Assembly (NCBI RefSeq): GCF_003286085.1
Contig: NW_020825289.1
Coordinates: 11,346,001 to 11,410,000, forward strand
Direction of reading: 5' to 3'
Length of the DNA: 64,000 bases
Source of the DNA: Drosophila persimilis
Taxonomy: Eukaryota; Arthropoda; Insecta; Diptera; Drosophilidae
Shown here: positions 26,344 to 39,758 of the stretch, piece by piece
How positions within the stretch are numbered: position 1 is the stretch's first letter
Layout of the letters: each line of letters opens with the position of its first letter
Translations under genes and position numbers: made by a program
Notes under the pieces: generated by a model
The model's database searches: none
What the model saw: only the letters and a program-made list of their open reading frames with translations
What the model was told of the DNA's origin: nothing

Positions 26344-29300
26344 CTCTGGATCTTTGGTTCCCTGGATCTCTGGTTCGTCGTGTTGCCGCCTGTGTTTGTA
26401 TCTGTGTGGCGGGTCATTTAAATTTCATGGTAAATCAAAAATTCTTGTGTTTATTATTTGTTTTTGCGCTGTGACGGTTGTTGCTGCTGCTGCGGCTGCT
26501 GCTGCCTCAACCCTCATTGGTACCGAGTATCTCTCCTCGGCTTCGGATTCGGATGGCTTTTCCTGTTTGTCTCTGGGTTCTAGTTCATTTCGGCTGAGCG
26601 GCGCTTGGTCCGGTACGAGTACGGGTACGGGTCTGGGTCTGGGTCTCGGTCTGGGGTTCCTTTTGTTAGCTCACCATTCGGCATCGGAGTCGTCGGCATC
26701 CTTTGTGGGCTGCCGGCATGGCCGGGCCTACACAGGATGTCGATTACATTTGTTTACTGCATTTGGTGCACTATAATTTCCCTCTATCCCGCAGTCGTTT
26801 AATGAACAGGTGCTGTGGCAGTCACGGTGACTGTGCTGTGACTGCAGATCTGCAGGGAGCTGCAGTCCCCGACTCGATTCTCCTCTGCTTAATTTGCCAA
26901 GTGTACGCTGCGACTCCGACTCCAACTCCGAGAACGACATCAATGACATCGAGGACAAACATCGCTATCTCCAGCGACACACACAAATGGCATTTAATCT
27001 CAAAAGCGCATCACCAGATTTACGCTCTAGACAAGATCAGAGCGTCAACTTAGCATTCAACAGGCCACCAATCAGCCAACAACTGTGTGGAAAGGCTGTT
27101 TGGCTTGTGGTGGGAGGCAGGACTGGTATATGCAGTCGCTGGTCGATAGACTTCTGGGCTCCTGTCCAGCAGCGCCCTTCAGTTGTCGATGCATCTGTTG
27201 TGCAGTAGAGAGGTAAATGTGGTAGCCCTTAAGTGGATTTGTAGCTGGAAATATGGAATGGATTTATCGGAAGTACGATTGGGATGATTTCATGGATGTA
27301 TTCATTTGGGGAAACATAAAGTAGCCACTTCTACCTGCTAAACGTACTCGACGTTCTGCGGATGAGGTTGCGTTTTCTACGATTTCAACATTGTTGCGTA
27401 TGCGGATTAGCCAAATGGGAAAGGAACCGAACGGTGGCCAAGACCAAGACCTCCAGCAGACCAGACCCAAGGTCTAGGCCCGGCTTCTGGGGGGGAGCGT
27501 TAAGCGATAAATAAGCGATAACATTTTAATGGCAGCAGAGACGCAGCCTAAGCACATGTTCGAGCCAGGCCTGTTTGTGGGTAGGTGGATGGCTCCGTGG
27601 CAGACTGTGGCGGCTGGGGCCTGGTCATTACTCAATCAGCAAGCCATAAATGCAAGCTGATTAATGCAGCCACCAGTCCGACGACAAGTGCAACATTTCC
27701 GGTGACAATGATGACTCGTATGAGATGTGCAGACGACAAAGTCGGGAACGAGATAGAGGCTGGGACCGGGACAGATACAAATGAAGACGACGCGTCGTCA
27801 TGCAGTCTGCGGATCTGCAACTGGAAATCAGACGACCGGAGGCCTGCCCCCGCGCCTCATTTGGATGCCTATGACAATGACAAGTGTCAAAACGCAGGTT
27901 GCGCTCATTTAAATTGGCATGATTTACGAGCACCCAGGCCAGTCCGGCCCGGCTCCCGATCCACTAGTCAGACAGGGAGTCATCCGTTTTGGAAAATTCC
28001 AACAACAATACGCCGCGAAGGGAAATGACAAACAGGAGCCCAAAGACAAGATGCTGACAGTCGAGGACGGCGAAGGCCGAAGGGATCCGGAATATAGTTC
28101 TGGAACGGATACTCGACTGCTCTCCTGCTCTCTTGCCCTATACTCCCTTTTTTTGTTGTTGCTGGGGGCCGAGAGTTGCCTCATGTTGTCCATGCCCATG
28201 GCAGACGCCGTCCTCGTCTGGTGTGCATGCCAAGTGTTGAATAATTTGTTGCGAAATATTTCTAGTTACACGTTTTCGGGCGACTCCAGCACACCCCACA
28301 AATGAGCCCAAGACGATCTCAGAGATTGGTGAAGGCAAATATTTGATGGATTATGCAGTTGAAAACTGAAAAGACTGAGTGGCTGTTTTATGAGATTGAT
28401 TTTTATTATTCTTGTTTTTATTCATTCAAATTCAAGGCGCTCTTTATTCAATTTTGTTATATTGTTTTTTGGGAATGTCACATTGTTCGTCTAAGTCATT
28501 GGAGCTTGTTACCTTTTTGATTTGTCGGGTGCACCACTGGTTTCCTTAGTTACCAGTGCTGTACCCTGCTCTGTGGCGTGCTTGTTAGTGTGCAACATGC
28601 TGTTGCAACGCCGGCGACTGCGGCTGCAACGGCGACGGCGACGGTGACGGTGACGACGATTGCGACTGCGTTGCTGCGTAATTAAGTGGGCGACAGTCTG
28701 GTAAATGCAAATTTCTTAGCCTTGTCGCGCGGCTGCTCGTTGCAGGACATGGCCAAGGCAGATGGAGTCGACCGATATGCCCGATAAGCTGTCTCCATGG
28801 CGCTGTTGCTGCTGCTGTTGCTGTTGCTGTTCCTGTTGCTGCCTCAGCGGCAGCGACTGCTTGTAGACGGAGCGGCGATAAGCATTCGCCTATGATCTAT
28901 GATCTTGACCTTGGCAGCTTGAGGCAGTTGAAGTTGCTGGGGGACAGAAGCAGCACAGAATTCGCATACGCAATGTGGCACATTCTTAATTAAAATGTCA
29001 AAACGGGTTTAATGTCGTTAATGAACGAACAGCAGCGGCGCAGCAGCTCTCTGCAGCTCGTTAGCAATGTGTACCCGTACCGGGCCACTGCAACTTCCCG
29101 AATTTGACAATTCTGTGTCCCCCCGCAGAATAGTTGAAATTCCTTGGGTCTGTTGCTCGTTTGTTTGTGGTTCGTGGTTCTGTGCGGCTTTTGATCGGAT
29201 TGCCGATCTGTGCTTTGATTTATCGTCAAATGTGCGGCGTTTTCTAATAAAAGCAGCCGCCGCCGCTGCAAGAAAACGGAATGCTTGCCCCATTGCTTTG

Positions 29301-29989
29301 ACAGTTTGCGTAGCGGCCATTGATTTATAGAAATCAAATCGGAGACCAGACCCCTTTAGGTCGCTATCGAACTGAAACTATGGCAAACTACGAGTATGCT
29401 GAACAATGGTACACCGACATTTCCTCTTTTGGCTTTTGCATAATTAATGATCTTGGTTTTTATTTTTAAATGCAATTTATATGAATGAATATTGGAATAT
29501 TGAAGATTAATTTAACCCTCCATTGATGATCCAAAATGATGGTACTTTGATGTTGTCTAATTATGTAAATGTTTTCTCCTCCATTGTGTCTCGTTTATTA
29601 TTATTAAAATGCTCGTTCAAGTGTAGGGCTCCATACAGTCCCCATACGTGCTTCCCCCACCATCTTGACGCAAGTGCAACCACAGAGCCAGCCATGCTAT
29701 GGGGGATCCCAAGTCTGCAAAGTTGTGTGATTTATATGGTCGGGGCCGTGTGTTTGTGCTATTTTTGTTGTACTCTTTGTGCGCGCTGCGCTTTTTATTG
29801 TGGCACAATTTTTATTATTTTTATTGGTGCGCACTCGAGTGGATTTCGGTGCATGGAGTGGAGCAGTTGCATGCCAATGACGCACCCGCACCGGCCGACA
29901 GACTGGCCCCCAAAGAGGCAGCAACTGTGTGAGGGATACGAGTATTGTATGCATACGAGTATCCATATCCAGACGAATCGAAATGCATA

Positions 29990-30017
29990 TATACTCGTAC
30001 ACTCGTACACTCGTACA
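29990..30017. repeat. (ACTCGTAC)n short tandem repeat
   Basis: ACTCGTAC-type units, about three copies, in an otherwise unremarkable non-coding stretch. Confidence 0.6.
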
Positions 30018-30121
30018 TTTATTATTTTACTTGGCCTGCTCGCATTTTGCTGCTGCAACGATCTGTAGACACAATAAATTACCAATTATATTTTCATTTC
30101 ATATTTCTGTCATTGATTTCG

Positions 30122-30146
30122 TTGCCTGCCTGCCTGCCTGCCTGCC
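30122..30146. repeat. (TGCC)n tetranucleotide repeat
   Basis: About six TGCC units. Confidence 0.75.
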
Positions 30147-32412
30147 AGACTGGGGCCGAGCGTGTGCCTGAGACTGAAGGCAGAAACTGGGGCGGAGTCA
30201 CGTCTGGAGTCCTCTGTTTTTGCCTTTTCTCCATTACAAATATTCATATCGAATGTGGGGCTATAAGTGAATATTTTGTTTCATCAATCGGATCAAATTG
30301 CAACGAAAATAAGCCAGAAATGAATGAATCCATCCAACCCCGGCACCCTCTGAGGCGTAACTTTAATGAAAGCCAGCAGCCGGAAAACTGCAATCTTCAC
30401 TGAAAGCCCAGTGCCAACCCCCAAAGCCCAAGGCTCAAAGCTGGGGCGAATGGAAAGCGCGAAAAATCCCTTTGTTAGACTGTTGTTTTTATTTTCGTCT
30501 GGGCCCTAGACGCTGTCTATATTTATTTCCTTTGCCGCTCTATAAAGCCCCGCCCGGCAGCGGCAGCGGCAGGGGCAGCTGGCTTTGTCCACAGATTCCC
30601 CGTCCGTCCAAATGATTCGGGAATGGAAATGGGAAATCAAGAGCCGCCGTTAAAGTGTCTAGGAAATTGTGCATGCATTAAATAAATGAAACACTCCCAG
30701 ACAAAGTGGCCAGGGGTCGGTCGGGTCAAGGGATAACCTGGACCGCCGGTCCATGTACAAATTAAAATGGGAATAGGAGTTGGGACTGGGACTGGGACTG
30801 GGAATGGGAATGCGAATGGAAATGGGAGCGAGTGGGCGAAAGGCCAAAGAGCAGGAGACTCGATTCAGTCGAGAGTAAAATTTAAAAAAATGAAAAGCGT
30901 TCGTTCTACAATAACTCTGGAATGGGATAATTTCTTGCACATTCCTTTCATCTTTCTTTAATCAAAAAGCAGATTCCTCTAGGAGAGCCTTTCGGTAAGC
31001 TCACAGAGGGCTACAACTAGCTGCCAGTCACTGTTTTACTCTCAACTTGGGAGGCTTGAGAGGTTCTACCAACAGTCAAAATTAATTTTTAAGTTGTCCG
31101 TCATTTTGTGATATTTTTTGCATGGTTCGTCAGGGTCTTTCTCAAGTTTTGCATGCGCTTTTAATAGCCTAAGCCAATTATAAAGTTATCCTAAAAAAAG
31201 GATAGCGGTACCAGAAACTAACAGAAAACTGGGACCCAGCCCGAGGACCGACGACTGTAAGTACTGCACGTAATTCAATCCCGGAAGTTCAGTTGCCTCC
31301 GGCCTGGAGGCCTCCCTCTAACCCGAGTCCGATTCGATCTTTTTGTGTGGGGGTTCCAGTTTGAGCCAAACTATTCTGGGCTGGTTGTCAGGTGGGACTC
31401 TAATTAGACTCCACAATTTTCATGGTACGAGGGAAATTGGCGTTTTCGGTTTCCTCTATATTTTTTTGTTGTATTTTTTGCATATTTTACCATAATTTGC
31501 GGCTCTTGTTTGTCTGGCATTCGTCCTCCTCGCACACCACACACAAATTGCGAATGAATTGGAAACTTTGGAAACTAACGGCAATTAAAGTATTTTCTCC
31601 AGCGAAAACCCCAACCAAGCCCAGCCCGAAAGCGAACACGAACCCCAAGACGAACCAGAACCCCCCAAAAACATGGACTATTTGGCTGACTGTGCGTGTA
31701 ATTATAATTTTCTTTAAGTCGGTTTGTTCAAACTTTTCTTTATGTCAAACTTGTGCCCTCCCCCTCTTTCGTTCTGCTGCCTGTCTATATCTGTTTGCAA
31801 CCACAAATAATTTTGTGGAAAAGTTTCCTCCGTCCCTTTCCTTTGCCTCTCCTTCGCCTTTTTCTTACTTTTTTCCATGTTGTTGGTAATTATGCTGTTT
31901 GTGAGACGCAAGCAAACTTTGGGGGCAACATTGTCTGAGTGTATTAGTTGTAATGTGCTTCGCTTGGCCCGAAGGAAACGAACAAGTTGCCAAACTTATG
32001 ACAACAAAAACGATGGCAACAGGAGGCAAGACACGGACAGGGTTCCAGGCACAGGTTAAGGCATCCGAAAAAGGTCCCGAGACTGTTTATATTTTGAGGC
32101 TCACCTTTCGGTCCGGGCCAGATCCTTTCGCTAGAGAATATGTCTTATTAGCAGAGCGGCAGAGCCAGCCAGCCAATGGCAAAACTTTCAAATGATTTCC
32201 ATTCATCAAAAGTTCGGCTACAAATTTTCAGCTAATCATGTTAATGATGAATGGAAGTACAACTTTATCAACTGATTTTCCCCACACAATAGCCCCGGCT
32301 ATTTTATACAATCACTTAAGCATTTTCGGTAACGGAAATGTTTGGTATTTGATGAAACTGTTTTCTTATTAACATAGCCCCCATACTTATGGGGACTTAT
32401 CCGTGGTGGGAT

Positions 32413-33006
32413 TTATCCACCATATTCTTTGAGTATCTCCAATGAGGTATTGTTGCTCACATGGTTGAAGTAGGAAAAGGCAAGAAACAGCCAAAGCGCA
32501 GAGTAAACTGTGAAAAATATCAAAAAATAAAACGGATTGGTTATTGAATTGAATTGTATTTTTCGTACCTATCAGAAACGTTAAAACTAAAACTTGGCCG
32601 ATTTTTGTTGATATTTTGATTCTACCCCAAAGTTCAGTTAACGCATCGATTCGCCAAACGAATAGGTGGATACAAGCGAGGGGTATAGCGAGGGTGCCCG
32701 CTAGCACCAGTGTTAGATATTCCTGAATTAATACCAATATTAAAAGACAGCTAGAATATTCATAGGAAATCGTTACCAGGCTGATCCAGCAACCCACGTA
32801 TATGGCAACGCCGTTCAATAGTATAAGTGCAAGGAATACGAAAACATCGAATAGACTGAGATGCCAAACTATAGTGGAATTGGAAGAGTATAGTACCATC
32901 ATTAGTTGCGAAATATCCTACCGTATCGGAGGAAGGCTATAAGAAGTATGTCGCCCAATACAGCTGCTATAATGTATATGGTTTGTCTTTCACATTTCCA
33001 ACTCAT
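32413..33006 (-). CDS. Small four-helix membrane protein, family member on the minus strand (141 aa)
   Basis: I do not recognise the family. Minus-strand exons are 33006-32922, 32868-32777, 32722-32569 and 32507-32413. Introns are 53, 54 and 61 nt, all GT-AG, in phases 1, 0 and 1. The first intron holds a CTAAT branch-like site and removes an in-frame stop. The predicted protein has four hydrophobic segments (about 10-26, 34-58, 61-82 and 101-124), a positively charged loop before helix 4 and a polar C-terminus. Exon number, phases and hydrophobic pattern match the four plus-strand genes at 38.8-42.4 kb, and exon 3 likewise begins with Glu. The 54-nt middle intron is open and in frame. Without splicing it would add 18 residues, so I rely on the homologous position to call it an intron. 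The function is unknown. Confidence 0.68.
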
Positions 33007-33740
33007 CCTAGAGAATTTCAGACATTCAACTGATGCTAAACTCAAAGGAACTGTGCTCTTATTCCCACCTCATAGAGCTGCCTGTCCGAATACACATATC
33101 CATCGAATTATTAACCCTAATGAGTGCCATCCATAATGTTGGAAAACAAATGAAAACGAATTTTAGTTGTTTGCGGCACTTAACACCAGCTCACGACTTT
33201 CCCATTTCGTCTAATGGCCAGCCAGACATATGACTGAAGTTGGAGCTGCAGCTGGAACTGGTGCTGGTGCTGGAGGCCAGGTTTCGGCAAACGGCGTCTG
33301 CATGCTTTTCCATTGTGCCGTATGAAATGGCATTTTATTGGATTACTTAATCAACTATGTGTCGGGAGGGGGAAGGGGAAAAGCAGGTAACGAGATACGT
33401 AAATTGAGTGGGAAGTTGACTCCCGCGAGGAGTTGGAAAAAGGAATGCGGTGTAACAATATACTCGTATCCAAGGCAAACCAGAAAGTTGGCTAATTTGA
33501 TTAAATACTTGCTCTTACTTTACTGATTACTGAATTTGCAGTAAGCATATACTTTCATCAACATTCCCCCACTTTCAGACATTCCATTGATACAGAGCTA
33601 ATTCAAATGCAGGCCCTTGAACATCCTTGAGAGGGTCTTCTCCTAGTCGGGGGCTGCCTATGCAAAGCAGGAGCTGCCGAATGCGAAATGTGTTTTCACT
33701 TTTGTACGTTTATCAGACGGGTGTCGCGTTGACTGGTTTT

Positions 33741-33778
<38 letters not shown>
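33741..33778. repeat. (GGCT)n tetranucleotide repeat
   Basis: About nine uninterrupted GGCT units. Confidence 0.85.
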
Positions 33779-36700
33779 AGCGCCACAAGCAGACATGGTG
33801 TTCGTAACACAACTGCAATATGGCCAACGGCAACGAATAGCTGCTAGTACGAGAAGCGGCAGTGTAAAGCAGAAAAGGACCCGGGGCCAATTCACGACTC
33901 GCATATTGAAAACAAAAACTGCAGTCAGAAACAGAGCTGGGGCTGGGACTGGGACTGGACTGAAGACAGCAACACGTGATGCGGGGGAATTTCGATTGTG
34001 CTGATGGCTGAACAGTGGAGACGGTGATGTAGGGACGTGGGGATGTGGAGCGAGTGAAGCAGCTGCCCCAAAGAGCTGGTTGCTGTCGCCCTACAACCCG
34101 GTCCAGCTCCAGCTCCAGCTCTAGCTCTGGGTCCAGCCAATGCCTTGATGTGAAGTGAAGTGAAAATGAAAACAAAGTTTAACAAACCGTGGCTAACGAG
34201 CTACATTATTAAAACTTGAAAAATGCATAAATTTTCCAGAGACGAACACCCGCCCCGCCGCATATTATAATAGTATAATGCATATCCTGGCATCCAGGCA
34301 TTTGAAAGTTATTGACACCTTCTACATCCACATTACTCGCTTACCGCCATGTAGATGCTCGTGACGTGATCTTGAGCCCTGCTCAAAAGAGAAACTCCTC
34401 CTGCTCCAGCTACAGCCCAGCTCTAGCTGCTCCACACATGTACAAGGTGTTGCAATGCCTCCTCATGATGCACGATCTGCTCAGAGACAGAGACAGACCT
34501 TACCTAACCCAACAGCAACAGCAACTGCAACTCTGAATGGAGCGTAATCCGAGTGGAGTTCGAGACTTGCCTGCCAAGTGATTTTGCGCATATTAGTTGC
34601 CCATTAGGCGCCCAGCATTGTCAGCTGTGGTCCGGACAGTCCGACGTACAGTGAAAATCGCATTAAAATTCAGTTGGTGTTAAATATTACAAGCGCCCCC
34701 TACGCCAAAGGCGAAAAGGTTTCTTTTCGCGTTGATTTGGTGCTGCCAGTCAGGTCGTCCATCAGGCGGTTATAGCCCGCAGCCAGACGCCGTCACAGTC
34801 CAGGGAGGATTGGAGGATTGGAGCGGGGGGAGGCCTAGACGGGATCGAGTGTGCAGCTGAGTCGCTTGTGAAATGTTATGGCAACGTGATATGTTAATCA
34901 TTCAGCCAAAGTCGTGTTTGGTCATATGGATGCGGATGTGGATGTGGATAAACACTTGTTAGGTCACCAACTCCCTGCAGCTGGAGAACCTACTTCTTGG
35001 GCTGTGTGACGTCCTCATCTTGTGCATTTGATGATTTACAGCACTGCTGTTGCTTGGGGTTAAATTAGCTGGGAATTATGGGCCAGAGCAAGCTCTAAAT
35101 CTATCGCACTCTAATCGGGTCCTAACTGCGAGCGGAGACGGCCCACATTTGAGGCGCTCTCAGAGCATAAAGTGCAATTATAGCGGTGCACAGAGAGAGC
35201 GATGAACAGGGCCATGAAATACCAACACCCGACAGCTGTAAACAACAATTTGTTGGCCCGACCATAACCGCATCCACATGGACAGCTTAAAAACCCCCAG
35301 CCGAGGCAGCGCGGAAAACGTGCAGCAAACACAAAACACAAAACCCAAAATGCCAATAGCTTGCCACAGAGATCCCCGATCCGAGAGAGCTTATAAAAAA
35401 GTTATTTAAAACGCCAACGGAGCCAAGTCGGGACGGGCCTGTCCGTTGCCGGTGCCGGGTCCAGGCCAATCCAATCCAACAATGGCAAATGATGATGAGA
35501 CGTCCGAGTCCGAGTCCAGAGTCGTTTCAGGTTAAACGTTAAACGTTTTGGCAGACGCGCAAAAACTTAGACACAACAGAGACCTGAAGATGAAAAGTTG
35601 AATGAAAATACCCCGTACAAACGGAGACAGATAGAAAGACAGACCGACACAGAGACAGACACCCATAGCCAGGAAAGTGCAGAAGAACCGAACGTAATGA
35701 GCAAATTTATGGTCAATTGATAATTTAGTGGCATTCGGTATCATCAATTACGGTACTGGATAGCTGGCTGCCTGGCTGCCTGGTTGGATGGCAAAGAATA
35801 AGTGGCCCAGACCGAAGACCGACAGAGGTCCAACTCGATCTGGGGCTGCTTGCTGACTCCCTGGCTAAAGATGAGGCATTGTAATGGGGACCAATGAAGC
35901 ACAAATTTTGCTAAATGTTTCGGTATTCCCTACGCAGAAGTTTCTGCTTTTATTCGAGAACAAGCTTCCTGCTCCCCCACACGCACGCCGATGAAATATG
36001 TTTGTGTTGGCATCATCAAGAGCCGTAGCTATATTTTATATAATTCCTTTGAATGTCAAATGCGAGGAAAGGGCACTCGAATTGGGTCAAAGTTTCGGTG
36101 GAAATTTCGCTGCATCGTCCGTATCCCCATGCCCATCCAAGTATAAGTACATCCATCTTGGCTTTGTTGTCTAGGCCCTTGCCTCACAATTTAAGTCGCT
36201 AATTGAACGCTTGGTCTGACACATGGAATAAATCACACAATTTCCAGCTTGCACCTTGCATACCAGACTCCGACTCGGACTCTTGCTGCACGTCGCCATG
36301 TTTATGCCAATAATGTGCCATAAACTATAGGAAGGAGCCGCAGCCAGAGCAGAGGGTCCTCTCTGCTTCGATCTGCCGCACAATGGAGTGCACATGGAGT
36401 CCAAAAATGGCCAAACGAAGCGTCGCTGCATGACTGCTGGAGCTGGAGGAGCGGCTTCCTCTGATAAACTTTATGACATTGGAGGGAAGTGGAAGTGGAA
36501 GTGCAGCCACTTTGTCAGCAGCCATCCCACAGTGCTGCCAGCACTGGCTCTCTTCTTTCCCTTTTTCTGGTGTATGGAGTACGGCGCTAAAGTTTAAGCA
36601 TGGCCCGAACTTTACGCACAACTTGCACACATAATTTACCTCGTCCCCGGACCGAACTGAACCGACCCGTACTGCACTCCACTCCACTCTGCGTAATTAT

Positions 36701-36791
36701 TGGCCAGGAGCTGGAGCTGGCGATTCGGATACGAGTACGGATACGGGTCCGGGATGGGTTATATGTGAGTGCATTAGAGGCGACCACAAAT

Positions 36792-36816
36792 TGTTTGGTT
36801 TGGTTTGGTTTGGTTT
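36792..36816. repeat. (TTTGG)n pentanucleotide repeat
   Basis: About five TTTGG units. Confidence 0.75.
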
Positions 36817-38824
36817 AGCGCAAATTGTAGTCATAACTTCTTCGCGAGCTGCGCCAACTGGGAGCTGTTGCCCCAGCCAACGAGCATCAGACATCGGACT
36901 TATTGTACGAGTATGATGCTCAAATGAACCTCGTTTCAACGTCTCCAGCATCGCTTTTAAAGTCAGACATTAAGGAAAGGTTAACTCGGCTTGAACCCAT
37001 CTCCATTATTCCGCTTTTTGATCAAGGTTGTGAAATAATTTCAATCTTTAACCGGGTTCCGCATCTACTCAAAGTCTATCAAATAATTGCCTAACATTTT
37101 TAAGAAAATATTAACTTGTAGAGCTAGATAGCTGATTTAAAGTATAACAATTTAGTAAGAAATCATTTGCCCATGAATATTGCATTGCAACACAAATGCG
37201 ATTCGCCCAACCAAATGGCTCCCGCCACAATGTGGACGGTAATCGCTTGTGCTGGCAAGTGCCACAAATCCCACATCAATCAAATCTCTCGCTGAGGCGA
37301 AATGGAACCTCCTGGCTCAAATAACCGCTAACCGGAGCGGCGTATGCACACAAATACAAATTATAGCGGCCATTAATCGGCCAATTGCACCAGAGGCTTG
37401 CGTTTGATTCTGACTATTTAGCAGAAACTTACAGTGGGAAAAATCAAAAGAGCAAAAGAAAGAAAAGAATTGAAAATATTCCTTTAATTATCTTCAATTC
37501 CGAGGAATTTGTACATTGTTTGAGGTTCTAACAAGTTTACTAAATCAGTGAGCGGAAAAGTAATACTGCAACTTATTAAATATTACTCTTTTTAAATATA
37601 TTCAACTAATTTTAATTAAAGGAAAATATGTTTAATTTGGATTTGATATATTTTTAAAAAACTCCTCTCTTAGTATTGATATTTCTGAATCCATATTGGC
37701 GTAGTTTTGTTGCCAGTTTTCTGCATCTTTTTGCCACTGTGCGCAGTTGGCATGTGTCCTTTAAAGCTGGATTTGCATGCAGCATATACTGTTATGCCAT
37801 ACCCAACGCCTTCATACCACTAACACATATACAGAGAGCACCTGAGCGAGTTGCAACGAAGAACTTTGACTGGGGGGAGAATGTCTTTTGCTGGTGGGGA
37901 TGGGGGTCAGGCTGGGACAAACTTGGGGGAGGCCAGCAGGATGTGTCCCTTGCCTTCTACATTGATTTTGTATTTCCAAGGAAGCAGCGCGGAAACTTGT
38001 TAGTGCGGCATCCGCTTCAGCCCCACACCCTCTATACACATAAATTGCTTTGCATGCAATTTTCCACGAGCCTCACCTCCCCCTGAAACACTATGAATAT
38101 ATGTATAGACAAGAGTCGGAGTCAGAACCATAGGCGGAGCTACGCCCAGAGACCGGGCTGGGTCCCGGGCTCCTGCCATTGCGCTGGCAAATTGCAATGT
38201 AATTAGTTTTACATTTCTATATAGTCGGCAAACGTATAATTGTGGAAAATGGCATTTCTAGTTAATTAATAGCATTTTCTCTACCGCTGCCGCTGCCAAT
38301 AGTCCACATAGTAGAACCCCATCTGATTCCGAAGGACACCCTTTCTGCACATTTTTTATACCCCTCTGTTCTTGCAGTCAACAAAAAAGTTCAGCAGCTT
38401 TTCCCCCCTAGCCTGTTGTCAACCTTTTTGAAAGTTTCTCCCGAATTGCTTGCAAATTTAATTAAAACGTTAGTATTTTCGTCCCCGAGCTGATGTGAGG
38501 GAGAATATCATATGACTGCACACAGTGTTGCACTGTTGGACGGGGGACACGCTGCAGGTTTGCCACAAGCTGTTGATTCAATTAAAAACATTTTTCATTC
38601 TCATATGCGAATATTCACCTGTTTTTGTGGGCATCATTTAATTTTTGCGCAATCAGTTGCTGATTACGGAATATATATTGAAACAGCCTAAAACGCAGCC
38701 TACTTGCATTGTAATTCAGATAATACTTTGGGAAATGTATTCGATATCTCATCCTCTTTACATACTTTGTCAGGTTACAAATTTGCTTAGTGATATTTAT
38801 TTTTTTATAAGTCGGTAAATCAAA

Positions 38825-39414
38825 ATGGTCTGCGGAGACGCAAGAACTAGGGCTGCGGCGGTCGGAGTATTTGCCATAATATTCGTAATTGTCCTTTTAC
38901 TTTTGAGTGCATTTTATACTGGTTAGAAAATAATCTTCATATGCGAATGCATCGTTTAACCTATTTATATCCCGTGCTATACCTTAGGAGAGATCGAAAG
39001 AGACTGGGCCTACTACCTTCAAGCAGTTCTCTGGTTTCTGATTGTTCCAACCGCCGTTGCTCTGCTGATTGGGATCTATTATGCAAGTAAATGCCTGTGC
39101 CATCATATGACATCACTAATTTCGTTCTTATTTCCTATACAGGAAAATAGTTTTATTGTGATGGTATGGCTAATTGTGGCTTCTGTGATCGGAGTCATTT
39201 TGGCCATTTTCCACATCATAGCTCTAACGCAACTAATTGACGATAAGGATATTATTTTTTATTCGATTTTTTTTATCATCCACATCGGTAAGCCTGCAGT
39301 CAATTTCATTTACAGGACCTGACGGAGTAACTGTCTCTTACAGTTTTTTTTGCGTGTTGTGTTTGGTTTCCATATAAATTCTATAGCACGATCTCTGACT
39401 CTGACCCTTACTAG
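38825..39414 (+). CDS. Small four-helix membrane protein, tandem copy 1 (135 aa)
   Basis: I do not recognise the family. Exons are 38825-38921, 38988-39082, 39143-39287 and 39344-39414; introns are 66, 60 and 56 nt in phases 1, 0 and 1. Intron 2 appears to start with GC (GCAAGT, 39083) rather than GT and to end TATACAG. The GT four bases further on would shift frame and give an immediate stop. Hydrophobic segments lie near residues 11-31, 43-64, 67-92 and 101-123, with a short charged loop (about 94-100) before the last. The C-terminus carries FPYKFY and an acidic tail. There is no signal peptide beyond helix 1. If intron 2 is retained, the frame stays open and adds 20 residues including a CLC motif. 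The start ATG has CAAA before it, a good fly context. Exon 3 differs most from the other copies. Confidence 0.76.
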
Positions 39415-39491
39415 ACCGCGGCCATTACATAGTGAATGTGATAAGGACTCGTACTTTATAATAAGTACAAAAATTGTTGATTTTCGAACTT

Positions 39492-39497
39492 AATAAA
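39492..39497 (+). terminator. Poly(A) signal of tandem copy 1
   Basis: AATAAA 78 bases past the stop. The same sequence lies at 40426-40431 for copy 2. Confidence 0.6.
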
Positions 39498-39758
39498 TCT
39501 TGAAGTTGGCGCACCGAGTAATTTTTCATTCTCATATGCAAAAACAGGTGAATTGTTTTTGTGGCCATCATTTAATTTTTGCGCAATCAGTTGCTGATTA
39601 CGGAATATATATTGAAACAGCCTAAAACGCAGCCTACTTGCATTGTAATTCAGATAATACTTTGGGAAATGTATTCGATATCTCATCCTCTTTACATACT
39701 TTGTCAGGTTACAAATTTGTTTAGTGATATTTATTTTTTTATAAGTCGGTAAATCAAA

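Larger units (their letters stand above)
14922..32412. other. Long non-coding stretch with microsatellites
   Basis: About 17.5 kb without a supportable gene. It holds a GA array (15041), GT-rich tracts (18660-18750), a CCCCAT array (26311), GGCGAC/CTGTTG trinucleotide-like tracts (28629-28660 and 28802-28842), ACTCGT and TGCC arrays near 30 kb and a GGGACT array (30780). Open frames up to about 250 aa (near 22.7-23.5 kb) are low-complexity or overlap antisense frames and show no domain, so I do not call them. It could be cis-regulatory or intronic DNA of a neighbouring gene. Confidence 0.55.
33007..38590. other. Non-coding stretch between the minus-strand and plus-strand family members
   Basis: I see no gene. 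It contains a GGCT array (33741-33778), a TTTGG array (36792-36816), scattered GAGCTG/GGGACT tracts and AT-rich DNA at 37.4-37.7 kb. A 136-aa open frame near 37.7-38.1 kb has no domain or splice support. Confidence 0.5.

Noticed and set aside
39288..39315. Alternative acceptor TTTACAG 28 bases after the intron-3 donor of copy 1
   Set aside because: A 28-nt intron is too short for fly splicing. The CTTACAG at 39343 gives a normal 56-nt intron and an open final exon.
39456..39686. 76-aa minus-strand frame between tandem copies 1 and 2
   Set aside because: It lies in the duplicated intergenic part, antisense to the array, with no coding signature. The only similar frame seen is a chance product of the repeated sequence.
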